64,000 nucleotides of DNA from Viridothelium virens (GCA_010094025.1 ML991845.1:1-64000), one strand, 5' to 3'. Shown: positions 42,950 to 56,296, counted from the first letter of the stretch. The notes: generated by a model from the sequence alone, not told the origin. Translations and numbers: made by a program.

Positions 42950-43876
42950 GGAGGTAGATGAAGACATGAGGCGACGCTGAAACGAGAGTGATGATGTGTG
43001 AGAATCGGAAAGGTAGGTACGCTTTATCTGTTTTGTCGTTTCGTTTTTCTTTTTAGTTACGTGACTCTGTTCGAACAATACTCGAGAGGATTGCTCCGAC
43101 TCTTGTGGAGCGGATCCCAGTCTCGTATTGACAGTTGTACTAACATTTGGGCTATTGTAGCATCGGAACCCGGATCGGAGCAATTGATGGCATGGGAAAT
43201 GGCGTAATCTGGGGAGTTGAGGATCATGCGCGTGGAGATACCCTCGGTCTACCAATACTGAGCTATGGATTTGGTCTCCTTCGAGCCTTTGTCTCAAAGA
43301 CTTCGACTTACGCCATACGTAGTCAATGAATGAAGGTTAAATGATTTCAATTTGACTACACAGGTCCAAAGCGAGCAGTAAAAATCTAGGACTTCTGCTA
43401 TAAGTCTCAGATTTGCCCCAACCTAAGATCTTCGTGCAAATATTACAATAATACGAAACAGACGCGAGACTGTTTCCTGTAGAGCGTCGTATGGCACATT
43501 TGAGCATATTGGGGATAAAATAACCCAGAGGCTTGTGTATATCTATGTAATGTCAAGATCCTCCGGAATACTGGCCTAGCTTCTTAGGTGAGACACAAGC
43601 GACACCCTGTTACCAGACACCTCTTCACCACCCGCAATCATGAATGTTGCAGGTAGAGAGCTGTATTCTCGGAATCTAAGCAGCGTCGAAGTATCTATTG
43701 TACCCGGCTACACAATGAAGAAACATTAACCGAATGAATGCTGCCATTCCTGATGCCAGTCGCCAAGAAACCCATGCCAATGAAATTACCGAAATGCTCT
43801 CCTTTCGGAAGGCTAGTCAATTGATAAAACAATCCCGAGAAGTCTTGCTTGCAGGTATCCTGCTCCGTTTCACCTC
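42950..43876. other. Convergent intergenic region
   Basis: Lies between the 3' ends of the WW gene and erg20. Only short unsupported ORFs. Confidence 0.5.
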
Positions 43877-44965
43877 TCACTTACGCCTCTTGTAGATCTT
43901 CCTCAAGAATTCGTCAAACACTTCTCCTTTCAATCCTTGCGAAGCGTCAACTTGGGCAATATCTTGTCGCAGTTTTGCGACGATTTCCTCTTCGTAGTCG
44001 GTGTACACCTGTTCAAGCTTCAATTCATGGAAGAGATCCTTCACCTTGGCCTCGCAGATAGCATCCTTGCGACCATAGTTGTCGTCCAGGATTTTTCGTT
44101 GTTCAGGAGTTACCCGCTTCAAGGCTTGGTTGATCAACCACGAACATTTGTTGTCTTGGATATCGGTTCCAATCTTGCCTAGAACTTCAGGGTCCGCGAA
44201 TGCATCCAGATAGTCGTCTTGTACCTGGAAATATTCTCCCATCGGTATCAAAATGTCCCGTGTCTGTTGTAGGTTCCTTTCCGTGGCGAGATCGAGGTTG
44301 TAGAGTGCCATTGCCACGGGGAGATAGAAACTGTAGAAGGCGGTTTTGTAGCGCACGATGAAGAGGTACTTCTCCAAATTGAAGTTTGAGAGGTTTACAT
44401 GGTCCTCGGGGGCGGTGAGTAGATCGATGCATTGCCCAAGCTCGGTCTGGAATGTGACTTCGTGTACGAGCTCCATGAGGTCGACGTAGCGAGGGTGGTC
44501 GCGGAAGTATTTCTTCAACAAGACATACATGGACGACTCGATCATGAGGGCATCATTGATAGCAACCATGCCGACATGTGGCATCCTGTACCAGCAGGGA
44601 GAGCCTCTCCTTGTTTTACTGCCATCCATGATATCGTCTGAAACAAGGAAGAAGGACTGAAGCATCTCCACCATCCAACCCAAGACAGTAGCACGGGTAT
44701 ATTCATCTTCATTAGGGGTGCGACCTAGCAGACTGGCGGTGGTATCAATCACAGACATTCCTCGATTGTATTTCCCGCCAATTGTGTTGTGGACGAGAGA
44801 CTTTGAAAGTTAGCGATTCATCTGCAACGGTTCAGGAGAAGGCTCTCATACCTTCTGTAGCCAGTCGAGTCCCTCCTGTGGAAGTCCATACTGTTTGCTA
44901 TGGTCAATGACATCGTCGACGAGCTTCCCAAAGGGTCGCTCAAATTCTGGGCGGGTGATTGGCAT
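43877..44965 (-). CDS. erg20: Farnesyl diphosphate synthase
   Basis: Condenses DMAPP/GPP with IPP to farnesyl diphosphate for ergosterol, dolichol, ubiquinone and protein prenylation. Two exons (44965-44852 and 44800-43877; 51-nt intron) give 345 residues, the standard length. The motifs are GGKYNRG, the first aspartate-rich motif DDIMD (93-97), and the second DDYLD (233-237). The residues 5 and 4 positions before the first motif are Phe-Phe ([11 protein letters not shown]), the aromatic pair that limits product to C15. [12 protein letters not shown] carries the conserved Lys-Thr. The protein ends in the basic IYKRRK typical of this enzyme. There is no mitochondrial presequence; location is cytosolic. 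The gene is divergent from apc8. Confidence 0.97.
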
Positions 44966-45677
44966 CGTGGTAGCTTGGCATCAACTTTAAAGATTCGATG
45001 AAGACTCAATTGCAGCAAGCAGGGGGAGTTTCATCCCTTGCTTGCCCAGCAGGCGGACGAAAAGTCTCGGTCCTAAAAGTACGGGGATGACGGGGTCCTT
45101 AGACAGCGATGACCGACTCGGTCAGGGATTCGGTGACTGGGGTAAGTGGCGTAAGAGGCGTCGGGAGAGGCACAAGCACGGACATTTATACTGTAGTTGG
45201 CGATGAAGCAGCAAACAAGGGAGGTACGAAGCACCGTGCCATCGTACTACTGTACGGCACGGAGTACTCCGTACTGTTTGTTTTTCTGTTCTTTCGGCTT
45301 CGCCGTTGAGCGTCGAGCGTTGAGCGTTGCGTGGTAAGTGCGACCTGAAGCCCGGGAGCGCCAGGCTGGAGTCCTACCTTAGTCCTAGCACTTACCTAGA
45401 GTGCCTGAACGCGTCGACCGCCCATTACGGAGATTCGTAAACACGCATCTCCAGGCTTCATTAGCGACGAATCCGATGGTCGACCAGTGACTAGTCCAAC
45501 TCGACTCATACATTCCATTGGCTACCAAAATCACGACTCTCTGCACGTCAGACTTTACCATACGCAGCGCGCTTCTAAGGATCATCAATGCCACCAGCCC
45601 GACCAAACGCTTCATGCTTTAAGCAAACCGAACTGCCATTCTGAGCCGATATAGGATGTTCAAGTGAGACAGTCGGC
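44966..45677. promoter_or_regulatory. Divergent erg20/apc8 intergenic region
   Basis: This 712-bp divergent promoter has no gene. It contains the palindrome GGAGTACTCC (45261-45270), whose right half forms TACTCCGTA, a 9-mer that recurs in several intergenic regions of the window. Confidence 0.4.
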
Positions 45678-47888
45678 ATGGCTTATCCGCTCTCGCAGGC
45701 TGCCAAGCTAGAATTACAAACACAGCTGCAACAGGCTGTTGTAGCTTGCACCGAACGCTGCTTGTACCACTCCGCCAAATGGTAGGCTTCACTCTTTTTG
45801 CTCGCTACCTCAATCCCTGGCTTTGCTAAGTCATGAAGGGCAGCCGAGCTCCTCAATTCCTTCCCAGAATCCGAGCAAGATGGACAAAAGTTGGACTCAG
45901 GTTTATACATGTCCGACAATACCAGCAACATCAGCCTACAATCTCCACCAGTCAATAGAAATGCATCGGCATCTAATCTAAGTCCCCGAGAAGCTCATCT
46001 TGAAGAGCGAGAACGACATAGATACCTTCTTGCTCAATCCTTCTTCAATTGTAAGGAGTTTCATCGTTGTGCAGCTGTCTTCCTTCCAAAAGTGATTCCC
46101 AACCCCACTGCATCATCAAATACACCAAGCAAAGCAAAGAAAGCAACAAAGGGAAAGTCGCAGGTGGGTACTGGAAAGAATACCACGGAGCAGGACACTT
46201 TGAGTCAGAAGTCACTCTTCCTTGCCCTGTATGCCAAGTATATGTTGGGTGAGAAACTCAGGGATGAAGAGAGCGAGATGATCCTCGGCCCTCAAGACGG
46301 AGGTGTTGCCGTCAATAAGGAGCTGGTCGGGATCAATCAGGCGCTCGAGGACTGGTTCCGGAGGCATCCAGATTCAAGTGAGAGTCAAGGATGGCTTGAG
46401 TACCTGTACGGCGTGGTCTTGGCGAAAGGCAAGAACGAAGCAGATGCCAAAAAATGGTTGATAAGAAGCATACACAGCTATTCCTACAATTGGGGAGCCT
46501 GGCAAGAGCTCGCAAATCTGATTGAGTCCGCTGATGAGCTTACGAGCATTGCCGAGCAGCTACCTAAAAATCTCATGACCTACATTTTTCACATTTATAC
46601 TTGTCAAGAACTGTACATTGCAAATGATCAAATCCACCAACAGCTTGACCAGATCCAAGAATATTTCCCTAAGAACGCCTTTCTCAAAACCCAGCGCGCA
46701 CTGCTTTGGTATCATGTCAAAGGTACACAACCTACCATTTACCTGTCTCATCTTCCCCCTCTGCCGCACCAAGCTAACCCACCCCATATAGACTTCGTCA
46801 GAGCCGAAACCATCTTCAACTCTCTCCTCAAGACCGACCCCTTCCGCCTCGACGCCCTCGACCACTACTCCAACATCCTCTTCGTCATGGTCCGCACCCC
46901 ACAGCTCGCCTCCCTCGCACAGCACGCCTCTCAAACCGACCGCTTCCGGCCCGAAACCTGCGTCGTCGTCGGCAACTACTACTCTTTAAAATCCGAGCAC
47001 GAAAAAGCCGTCATCTACTTCCGACGCGCCCTCACCCTCGACCGCACCTTCCTCTCCGCCTGGACACTCATGGGCCACGAATACACCGAGATGAAAAACA
47101 CGCACGCGGCCATCGAATCCTACCGCCGCGCCGTCGACGCCAACCGCCGCGACTACCGCGCCTGGTACGGGCTCGGCCAGACGTACGAGCTCCTCGAGAT
47201 GTACGCCTACGCGCTGTGGTACTACCAGCGCGCCGCGGCGCTGCGCTCGCACGATCCCAAGATGTGGCACGCCGTGGGCTCGTGCTTCGCGCGCGTCGAT
47301 CGCCTCCCCAACGCCGTCCGCGCGTACAAGCGCGCCCTCGCGGTCGGCGCCTTCCACGAGCCGGGGGCGGCGCCTGGCGGGCCCTTCGGCAGCGAGCTGG
47401 AGACGGGAGAGGCGGTGGATGAGGGTGTGGGTGGGGGGGGAGGGGCGTGGCCCCAGGCTGCGGCGACCGTCATGGACCCGGACACGCTCTGGCAGATTGC
47501 GGCGCTGTATGAGCGCATGGGCGAGCCGGAGGAGGCGGCGGCGTATATGGAGTTGACGCTTGCGCAGGAGGAGGGGCCCGACGGCGGGGCGGAGCCCGAG
47601 GCCGCGGATGAGGAGGATGCGGTGGCGGCGCCGGCGCCGGGCGGGCAGGGGTGTGGCGTTACGGATACGACGAGTAAGGCCCGGATGTGGCTGGCAAGGT
47701 ACGAGTTTGCGCGGGGAGGGTTTGCGCGGGCTATGCGCTTGGCGACGGAGCTGTGTCAGGATGGGGTCGAGGTGGAGGATGCGAAGGCGTTGGTGAGGGA
47801 TATTCGGGCGAGGATGGAGAGGGATAAGGAAGATGGAGGGGGAGGAGGTAGTGTGGATCGGAAGTTTGGAAGGGAAATGGTAGCGTGA
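45678..47888 (+). CDS. apc8: Anaphase-promoting complex subunit 8 (Cdc23)
   Basis: A TPR scaffold subunit of the APC/C ubiquitin ligase that helps bind Cdc20/Cdh1 and IR-tail substrates. Three exons (45678-45781, 45839-46722 and 46792-47888) give 694 residues. The N-terminus has the Cdc23/TPR-dimerisation type helices (SPREAHLEERERHRYLLAQSFFNCKEFHRCAAVF). From WGAWQELANLI onward there are consecutive TPRs, including ETCVVVGNYYSLKSEHEKAV, SAWTLMGHEYTEMKNTHAAI, AWYGLGQTYELLEMYAYALW and MWHAVGSCFARVDRLPNAV. A Gly-rich insert (about 47,340-47,460) interrupts the late TPRs. Intron 2 is 69 nt with no stop, so the unspliced frame stays open, but the inserted sequence is not family-like. GC content jumps upward from about 46,800. 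Confidence 0.94.
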
Positions 47889-48253
47889 TGATGCCGAAGA
47901 GCATGAATGTATTGACATTAGCCTGTATTGCGTAAGAGCATTGATGTGATCGGTTTCGATAGCTTGTGGTTGTATGTGTATCAGGCTGATGTTGTGCTTT
48001 AATAACACTAAACTAAAAAGATGTCGTCTCGAACATCAGCGGTGACAGATATTAGAATGTCTGAGCCGACAATAGTATGCGCAATGGTTCGTCCTTAGGA
48101 CGCAAATATGCTAAATTCAGAAGCCTTTGGGACGGTACCAGAAGATCCTGATGCGAAATCGATCAATTCCATCTCTGCAAGCTGACATGAATGTGGGTAT
48201 TTACGCGCTCCCCGTCCCCACTCCAAATGAGAATTATTTTCCACATACTCCAA
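47889..48253. other. Convergent intergenic region
   Basis: Lies between the 3' ends of apc8 and the Zn2Cys6 gene. Nothing recognised. Confidence 0.5.
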
Positions 48254-51066
48254 TCATTTCTGTTCTCCTAATAACGCCTCGATGAATACTTCTTTCTCAA
48301 CGCCATAAATGACGTCGCAATCTTTGGAAGTATATGCCTGTAACGGTTCGTCTACGGTCCAGTACCGGCCGTTGTCGATCAAAGATCCTGGTCCAGATCC
48401 ATCGGTAATCCGAGCGAGGTCCTCGATGCGCCGTTGCAGCAGACGCCGCTGATGCTTTGCGCTGGCCCAGAAGCTAGACAGGTCATCTAAGAGGCGTGCC
48501 GTCTTAAGGAAAGCCGAAATAAGCGCCGGCAAGTCTACGACACGTCCACCGGCTGAGAGGACGTCTACAGCGACAATGAGGCCATAACCCGGACTTGCCG
48601 CGTTGAAATTGTGATTCTCGATTTTGATGACGTTCAGAAAGAGTTCGAGGACGGTTCTTGCCGTTTCCCGAGTACGACGTATGTTCCTTGCAATTATGGC
48701 GGGCTCTAGACAATCGATTCGGGCATACCGATAGAGATTGAGGGTGGTAACGTGACACACGGTATGTAAGCTGACAAAGAGACTAGCGAAACCAGCTTCA
48801 TTACTATTCGCCAGATTCGAGGTGCTGTATCGGAGCGTGGAAGGCAGACTTGCAGACCAATCGTGTAGTCGCCTGGGTAAATTCGAAGATAGATCTTCGT
48901 AAGCATGCCTGTAATCCTGAGTAGCGCGCCGCCTTGAACGGTGAACAAGTGTCCAAACTTCGGCAGATAGTGCTCCGATCTGTACCAGATATCCCAAGCC
49001 GCCAAGTGAACCAGATGACTTTGTCAAATTTTCGTCGATAGTGCCAAGGTCGAGCAAGGGCATGTCTGGTATTGTACCGTTATCGAAGAGGTCATCAGGA
49101 CACGGTAGCTTTGTAGAGATATCTTCGCCCTGCAGGAACGACGGGAAGTCACCACGGAAGCTCCTGAATTGCTGGATTACGATTAGCTTCTGCTGTAGGA
49201 GTGGTTAAAATCAAATTTACCTCGGCGGTGTAGGCTGACCAGAGAGTCCTTCTTCGAGATTCCATCATCTGTGCCACTGTCATGCCGTACGGAGGAATTT
49301 CCCATTCAGTCTCATCCCTCTCTTGTATGCCTTCCTCTGATGTGTAATTTTTACTGGCGATGCCTCTCAGGGCCGAGCCCGAATAGTCCCACGCTTCTGT
49401 CTTGCGTCCACGAGCGAATGCACAAATTCCAAGCATCTGCCGTGTTTGGATGCACTGAAGACTGAAGTTGCCGAGCCGTCGACGAATACCATGTGAAGCA
49501 ATGTCTACCAGACGGGTGCCTATTGAGAGTTCAGGTGCAAACACTGAGCCGGCAGCAAGTACCGAGTACAGTAGCATGAGTTCGTCCTGACATTTGTGTT
49601 TTCCTGATGTGACCCATCTTGTGAATGATTTACAGCCAAATAGACTGAATGCGGCAGAGTTAACGTGTTTGAAGAAGAGGTCTAGAAGGTGAAGCGTGAG
49701 TTCAGGCCCAATTTCAAATGGGTCGCTCTCCAAGCCAAGATGAACTTGGTTCATCATACTGGGAGTTAATGCTGGATTCGAGACACGTAGATGGCCCAAA
49801 GTTGGGCCTGAAGTAATTGAGTCAGGTTTTTCATTGTTCCCTAGATCCTGCTCGTGAGGATCTATGCTTCGTCGAGAACTTGTAGTATCGTCTGTCGTAT
49901 CATCCCCTGTGTTCTGCTCCTGTGCATCATGGTTTGCAATGCGAATCCGCTTGCGAGTTGACAACGGAACATCTGCTGAACTGGTCGGGCTGCTCGCGGT
50001 TGATGTAGGAGGCTGAAGAATGTAATAAGAGGGAGGTAGGCTCTCGGTAGACGATGCGAAAGACGAATTGTGGCTAGACGCTCTTCGCAACTTATCAGCC
50101 TCGTGTCGAGTTCGAGCCAGTCGGCCTACCTAAGCGTTTGTCATGCAATTCAGACTGACAAGAGACCAATGCTTACCGTCTACAGACTTTTCTAGTCTTC
50201 TCACATTGCGTACATTTGGGAAAGCCTGGTTCGCACTTGATCTTTTTCTCGCGACAAGTCAGACATGCTTGAGCCAACCGTTTTCTTGCTTTGCCGGCCT
50301 TTGTAACGCCCCATGATGGGTTGACTGGTTCACCATCGACAACAGTCCGACAATAAGTACCGTCTGCAAAAATCCAGCAGCTGCCCTCTCCTTCAATCTC
50401 TCGCTTTCCTATACAATTCGAGGGAGGCTTGTAATCCGGATCCAAGCTAGTGTATCCTGACTGCTCAAAGTTAGTCGTGGCAGGCACACTCTCTTGGGAA
50501 CGGTCGGAGTACGAAGGATGCAACTCGGGCCGTCTCACTTCCATATTGGGCCGGGACTGCTGAGGTTGCGTGAAAGCATAACGGTCATCAGGAAATGGCG
50601 ATGGTGGGAAAGACCGATTTGGTGAAAAATTCAAATCTCTCCCTCCAGACCTGGGAAGTCCCACAGACGCTTCGATCGACCGAGAGCCTGAACCCATCTG
50701 TGAATAAGGGGAAAAAGATGGGACTGTCTGGGGGCTGCGGGAAGACGCTGCATTCAACTGAGTGTCAGAACCAAGTATAGCTTGTACGCCTGGCAGACGC
50801 TGTGTTTGTCCCCCACTACTTCCAGATCGTCCACGTAATGTAGACATGTTTGACTCTAGTCTTGGTAAAGAAGATGCAGCCCGCTGGAAGCCGTCAGGGG
50901 CCACTTGCGAAGGCGAAGCCGGAGGTTCCACCATTCTGGGTAGTCGGTTGGAGATGGTTAAAGTAGGTCCACCTCTTGGCAGGTAGTTGGCGCCATATTC
51001 GCTAGCATTGGAACTTGATGGATATCGGTCTCTATTGATCTGTTCGTAATTGAATGAAGGCCTCAT
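48254..51066 (-). CDS. Zn2Cys6 fungal transcription factor
   Basis: Exon 1 (51066-50177) encodes a long disordered N-terminus, then a segment (SCWIFADGTYCRTVVDGEPV) leading into a basic stretch and a canonical zinc cluster CX2CX6CX6CX2CX6C with Cys268, 271, 278, 285, 288 and 295. This is far from the N-terminus, which is unusual. Exon 2 (about 50082 to 49,220) and exon 3 (about 49,170 to 48254) encode the fungal_trans middle homology region (ELTLHLLDLFFKHVN, MMESRRRTLWS, DFPSFLQGEDISTKLPCPDD) and a helical C-terminus. Splice sites of both introns are not fully resolved. A GTAAGC donor at 50176 and acceptor at 50083 keep phase. The second intron needs either a GTCAGC donor inside the conserved WSAY segment or another solution. 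The target genes are unknown. Confidence 0.85.
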
Positions 51067-54000
51067 GTTGTGCCACTATTCAATACCGAAGTCATGGAAA
51101 TTTCTTGCTGAGTTGAGGCTCAAAGAAGACCAATCCATCAACCTGGCAAGATGATAGCTGAAGAGCTTCAAGTTCCTTCTATGCGACATTAGCCCTCAGA
51201 AAAGTCCGGCAAGGCTGCGGCAAACCTTAGCGCGAAAGCCGCTCAAGCGGAAGCATGTCAGATAATATGTGCAAACCAGTCGCGATCCTGTCCGCGAATG
51301 TGCCACTGGATTAACGCCACCGCTGACTCGATTTGGAATGTCGATTATCGATCACTGGACCCAAGTAATCCACCCTCTCCTACCATTCACGATACTTCAT
51401 ATAGTCAATCTCACAGAATAAATTTTTGGGAACAGAATGACTTGCCAAGGTTGTAAATTTGGGCCAGGGATTGAATACCAAGTCCAACGACCATAAAAAG
51501 CACAAGGTAAATGCACAACAGGAATTTATACACTTGTGCTGAACAAAATTGGTGGAAATCACGTGGCGAGATTGATCGAAGATTTAAAGATGCTTTCTTG
51601 ACGAAATGAGTCTTTTCAGTCGAGGATAGGTTGCAGTACACCCTATTCAAGCGTGCGGATCATCCGGGTTTGTACGGAATGGATCCGATTCGAGAAGGCG
51701 TTCCTGGATCACTAGATGTCTTAGCTTGGATTAGAATGAGGCTGCAAGAAACGACAAGAAAAGTGTTCCACTTGAACAATGGTAGACCAGCTCATAATAG
51801 AACGACGAGGCTTCACCTATGGTGTTTGATAGCAGGGTCGAACCACTGCGTTGGGCTCTCTCGCGGCTGCCTTATGAATGGGAGGGCGGCTGGCTTATGG
51901 AAGGCCATGGACCAAGGCAGCGAAACTCGTGGAAAGGGTAATGCTGCCCGCTGATTGCTCGACCTTCAAGCGCGTCGATCTGATCAAAGGCCCTTCGCCA
52001 GTCAAGCGCAATGATCGGTGCCGCTGGCAACGCAATCATTGTCCAGATCCCAGCCAGTTCCCGCTCTTCCCCAGACCAAATGTGTGCGATGTAGGGGTGG
52101 ATGATGGCTGGTACCTGTCGACCAGCTAGGTCTACCGCCCGGCACGCACCGCGAGGGATGTCTTACATCCGGGGAAAGGTGTCTCAACCTTGCCCAACCT
52201 TGCCACAACCGCTCCGATTGTATGCCTCTGTCGCATGCGCTTGGCAGTCCACACAGCCGTTCGCTCCCATACAGCCGTTGGCTCCATACTGACTTACTAA
52301 GACCCAACAGTGTAGCTTAGCGGGAATGCATAGTGAATGATGGTTGACAACAGCTCCACAGCTAGTCCCTTGCTCACGAGCGGAAGCGTAGCGATTAGCG
52401 ATCAGGCCTAGAGGTCGTGAGAGAGATGTCCATTACTCGCGACCCTGCCAGGAGACTCTTAGTCGTGAGGTGAAAAATCAGCCCTAACGCGAAGGGCCCA
52501 CGGCCGTAGGGAGAGAGGCACCTCGGTCTGGTCAGCTTGTGCCACAGATCACCATGATGTCCTCGAGCATATCTCGATACAGCGGAAACATTATTGCTCA
52601 GTGAGCCGCGAGCAGTGGAATCCCGGCCGGGTGCCAATCAGTGCAGCTTGCTAATGCTGAAGCTTGTCAGTTTCCGGCTCAACACCTGCGGAGGAGCTAC
52701 GTCACATGCATTTGGGCCGCGCGTGGTCATTAACGTGCCGCCATTAAGGATTCAATGTTTAGATAATTAGTGCAGAGGCCGGAGGGTGAGATGCCAAGGT
52801 TTGAGCGCCTCATTCCATCCTCTTCGCTCGTTTGAGCCGGGCTGGACACAGTTTCGTGGCCCCTTGTCCGTCATTAATTCATTCAAAACGGCGTCCGTCC
52901 TCTTGCTTTGAGCCCACCAGGCTATGGCCCGTGCCAGTAGACGAACTCAAGACAGCCCCCAGGAGGGTTACCAGGAGCGTGGGCCGCGGCCACCAGTGCA
53001 CCAGTGGGCCTTTCTGTCGACGCCATTTGGTCTCTTTTTGGCATCAACGACAGCTATCCTTGCTGCTTTCTCACTCTTGGATCCGCCCTGACCCTTTCCC
53101 CACCTAACACACTTAGCTGTGGCAGAGAGGGACAGAGACCGCAGCCACTCCGCGCTCTCAAACTGATCGACAACCCTTTCACGAGCTCAATGGTTGTCTA
53201 GCGAGGAGCCGGTTGATCACCGATCCGTTTAAGCGGCACGCTGTTCTTCACTGTCGTGCCCCACAGCGCCACGGAGGTCGAGATGCTGGGATGATGAAGT
53301 TGGGCCCTCAGATCTACCAGCCCTATGGCCCGCCAACAACCTCATCTCTTCTCACAACAGTTTGGCGCATGATACTGATCGCGTTTCCACTGTCGTCAAG
53401 GCGCCGGCCGGCTCGGGAAAGGGTTCCGCAGTTGGGTAGGGCATTGGAAAAAGTCTCTTGTTCTAGCATCTTTGAAATAGCTGTGTCCAAACAGAAGGCT
53501 GCAGAAGCGACGGAGGCACTCAAGCACGTAAGTCGCCGGCTGCATAAACCTAGCCGATTTACTGCAAGACCGCGGCAAGGCATGCTTGTCATCGCGTGCA
53601 CAGGCATATTGAGAGGTACGTAGCACACTAATTAACTACTGTATTGGATCATGTTCTTGGCTGTACTCCCGTACACCTCGTTACCGCAACTGCCTCTCTG
53701 CACGCCACTTCGGCAACGGTCTGCAACACGCCTCTCGGAGCCTTGACTAGTACTTGATCGACGCAAGCTTGTTGTTTGGATGCTCTTCCACCGCTCGCAA
53801 GCAAAGCCAAAAAATTCCAGTCTGGAGGAATTCTGGCGCTCAATGTGCCCGTGCTCAGCCCGAACCACGGAGCAACCTGTGGCTCTGTCTACTCCGAGCT
53901 CCGAGATCAATCAAGCACCAGGTACCAACGGGGGTTCGCGAATGCCTTGCCCTGTCGCGCCAAGCCTGGGGGAAGGCGGTCACGGTGCCTAACTCCTGTC

Positions 54001-56296
54001 CTGCTGCAAAGCCTGCAGTCCCCCATCCTTGAAACTACAAAAGCGGGACCACATTCATCTTGCATCTGACCAATGCAAAAGAGTAGGTTGTGCGAGGCTT
54101 TCGTAACCACTCAGTTACGGTACACACCGTACACATCCTCTTAAAGAAGCTTTGACTCGACCTCTATCCCCTGAGTCCTTCCAGCGAACCCTGATCGCAA
54201 GTACCTACTTGAAAGGACACGAGCAAACCCCGCCGCAGGGTTCTTAACGAACGGCGGCAGCTAATAAACTAGAGAGTGACGGGATGGATTCCTTCGCGAT
54301 GCCCTCACGCACTTAACCCATGAACAGCACCATTTTGCAGCAAAAGCAGCGTGCGCGAAAATGAGGCCTGCGTGAGAGTGGAGTACTCCATCGCTTTGCA
54401 GATAGCTGATTGTTGTGGCTAGCTGCTCAATCGATCTCCGATGTTCCAACCTGAGGTTAAAGCAAGCAGCGATTTCCGCAAGGAACCGACACGCTTCACC
54501 AATGACCGGCACGCATCTGCGATTCTATCACTACAGAACCTCGATGCGTAGACTGGCGTCAATAATGTAGATAACACCATAGGATGCTGGATGGCTCTCA
54601 TCCAGTCACTCACTTGTGAGGTACGGAGTACTCGGTATGTCGGCAAGGCCATATGTATTGAGACGCCATCCAGGGACCACCAACTGCTACGTCCAGCCTT
54701 TGGCGCACACCAGCAAATGTGGACCAGATGATGTTTCTGTAATGGGACAATGCTGTGAATTTGAACATGTTTCGGCTACGTGTCGCTTTTGAAGTCTCTG
54801 GGTTGAGTTTAGATGGCTTCGCTTATGCACCAGCACCGTCAGAGGATCGGACGGACCAAGATTCAGTAAATGCAAGAGTGTTAGCTGCTTTGCTGCGTTA
54901 TCTATACACCCTGAAACTCATGACAAAGACTGTCCGTAACTTGACTTCACACATGACTCGTTGACCATGCTCCAGACGCAGTCAGACAGTCACCGTGGCC
55001 TATGCTGAACCGGGAAGGGCTCAGCATTCACCCTGATGAGACGGCAATGCGTTCGGCTTTGTCTTCGAGACTAACACCACCACACAAGCAGTTCAAGCCC
55101 TAATGTAACCTGATTTTGCTGTCGACAGTTTCCTGGCATAATTGGACCCAAACTGAAGCAAGTGGTCCTTCATTCGGCTTTCGCCTATGACTCTCAATGG
55201 CAGTGTGCGTCGCAGTAGCTCATTGCCGCCAAGCCTTCGCATCAAAGAATTTTCATACTGCAGATGCAACCTTACGTCTGTGGGGTCACTACCAAGCATG
55301 TTCAGTGATGTATGGTAGACTGACGACATCGGGTCAATACAACTACGCGATGCGTGAATACCTGACGGATGTAGAACCCAACCTAGACACCCGGCACCCG
55401 GTACACGAATACTCTTGAAGCCCAAAGCCAATTCAAGCGACGTGCATCCAGCTATATAGATGCAATAAATTGAGATGCTAAGTACCGCACTTGGAATCGA
55501 GGGTCTAGATCACGGCAGTCATTTGAAAAGGTGTCATTCAGCCACCGGCCTCGTATGGGAATATCGAAAGAGATTCCTTATCTCCGGTCAGACGAAAGAA
55601 GAAGCCATAAAGAAGTCTCCAAGCCATCAAGCCAGCTCCACGGAAGAGTTTTCCTGATGGAGCCAGCCACACAATCGTCATATGTAGCAGAATCTGCAAT
55701 GACAATCATGGTATGTTGCCCTGATATGAAACGCACCAAAATCACTGAATCGGGATGGATGCGCGATTAACGACGGGACATGACTCTGGGAATCATAAGA
55801 TTGCCGACAAAATGCCGTCATAACAATCGCCTTGCTCATGCCAAGAGGTCGAAAGACGAGGTGATGATTCCTGTGGGGAAAAAGAAAAGACAAGATGGAG
55901 ATGATTTGTAGGATTTTGATACTGTTGGAGGGTCTATGACAAAATACTTGGCCTAAAGTACGGATTTCTTGCCGCGAACGCAAAGCACCAATACGCATTC
56001 TGTACTCCGTAGCAGATCACATAAGAGGTACAATTGCAGGAGTGAATAGCTTCCAACAGAGCGATTGAGTCTCAAGGTTGATTTCTATCATGATTCATTT
56101 CCTTCACTACTCCTGTCTTCATAAGAAGGGCTACTCATTCATTTTGTCTCTTTCGAAATAGGCGTGCTCTGATTCGTCCGTCTGCATCCGAGGCTTCCTC
56201 TCTTGCGCTAAAACATCACCTTGTCTTTACGCAACGAACACTGGCTTGGACAAGCTTTCATCGTGATCGCTCAGCACCTCAATTCATCCATTCACG
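51067..56296. other. 5.2-kb gene-poor region
   Basis: Many short ORFs lie on both strands but none has a start, motif or splice pattern that I can support. Composition is close to average, so it is not an AT-rich RIP block. It contains TACGGAGTA-type 9-mers at 54622-54630 and 56003-56011. It includes the promoters of the Zn2Cys6 gene (left edge) and sdh3 (right edge). Possible content not visible by eye: non-coding RNA, or old duplicated DNA. Confidence 0.4.

Noticed and set aside
46986-48008. 340-residue minus-strand ORF opposite apc8
   Set aside because: Shadow of the GC-rich TPR region; no family similarity, and apc8 on the plus strand is certain.
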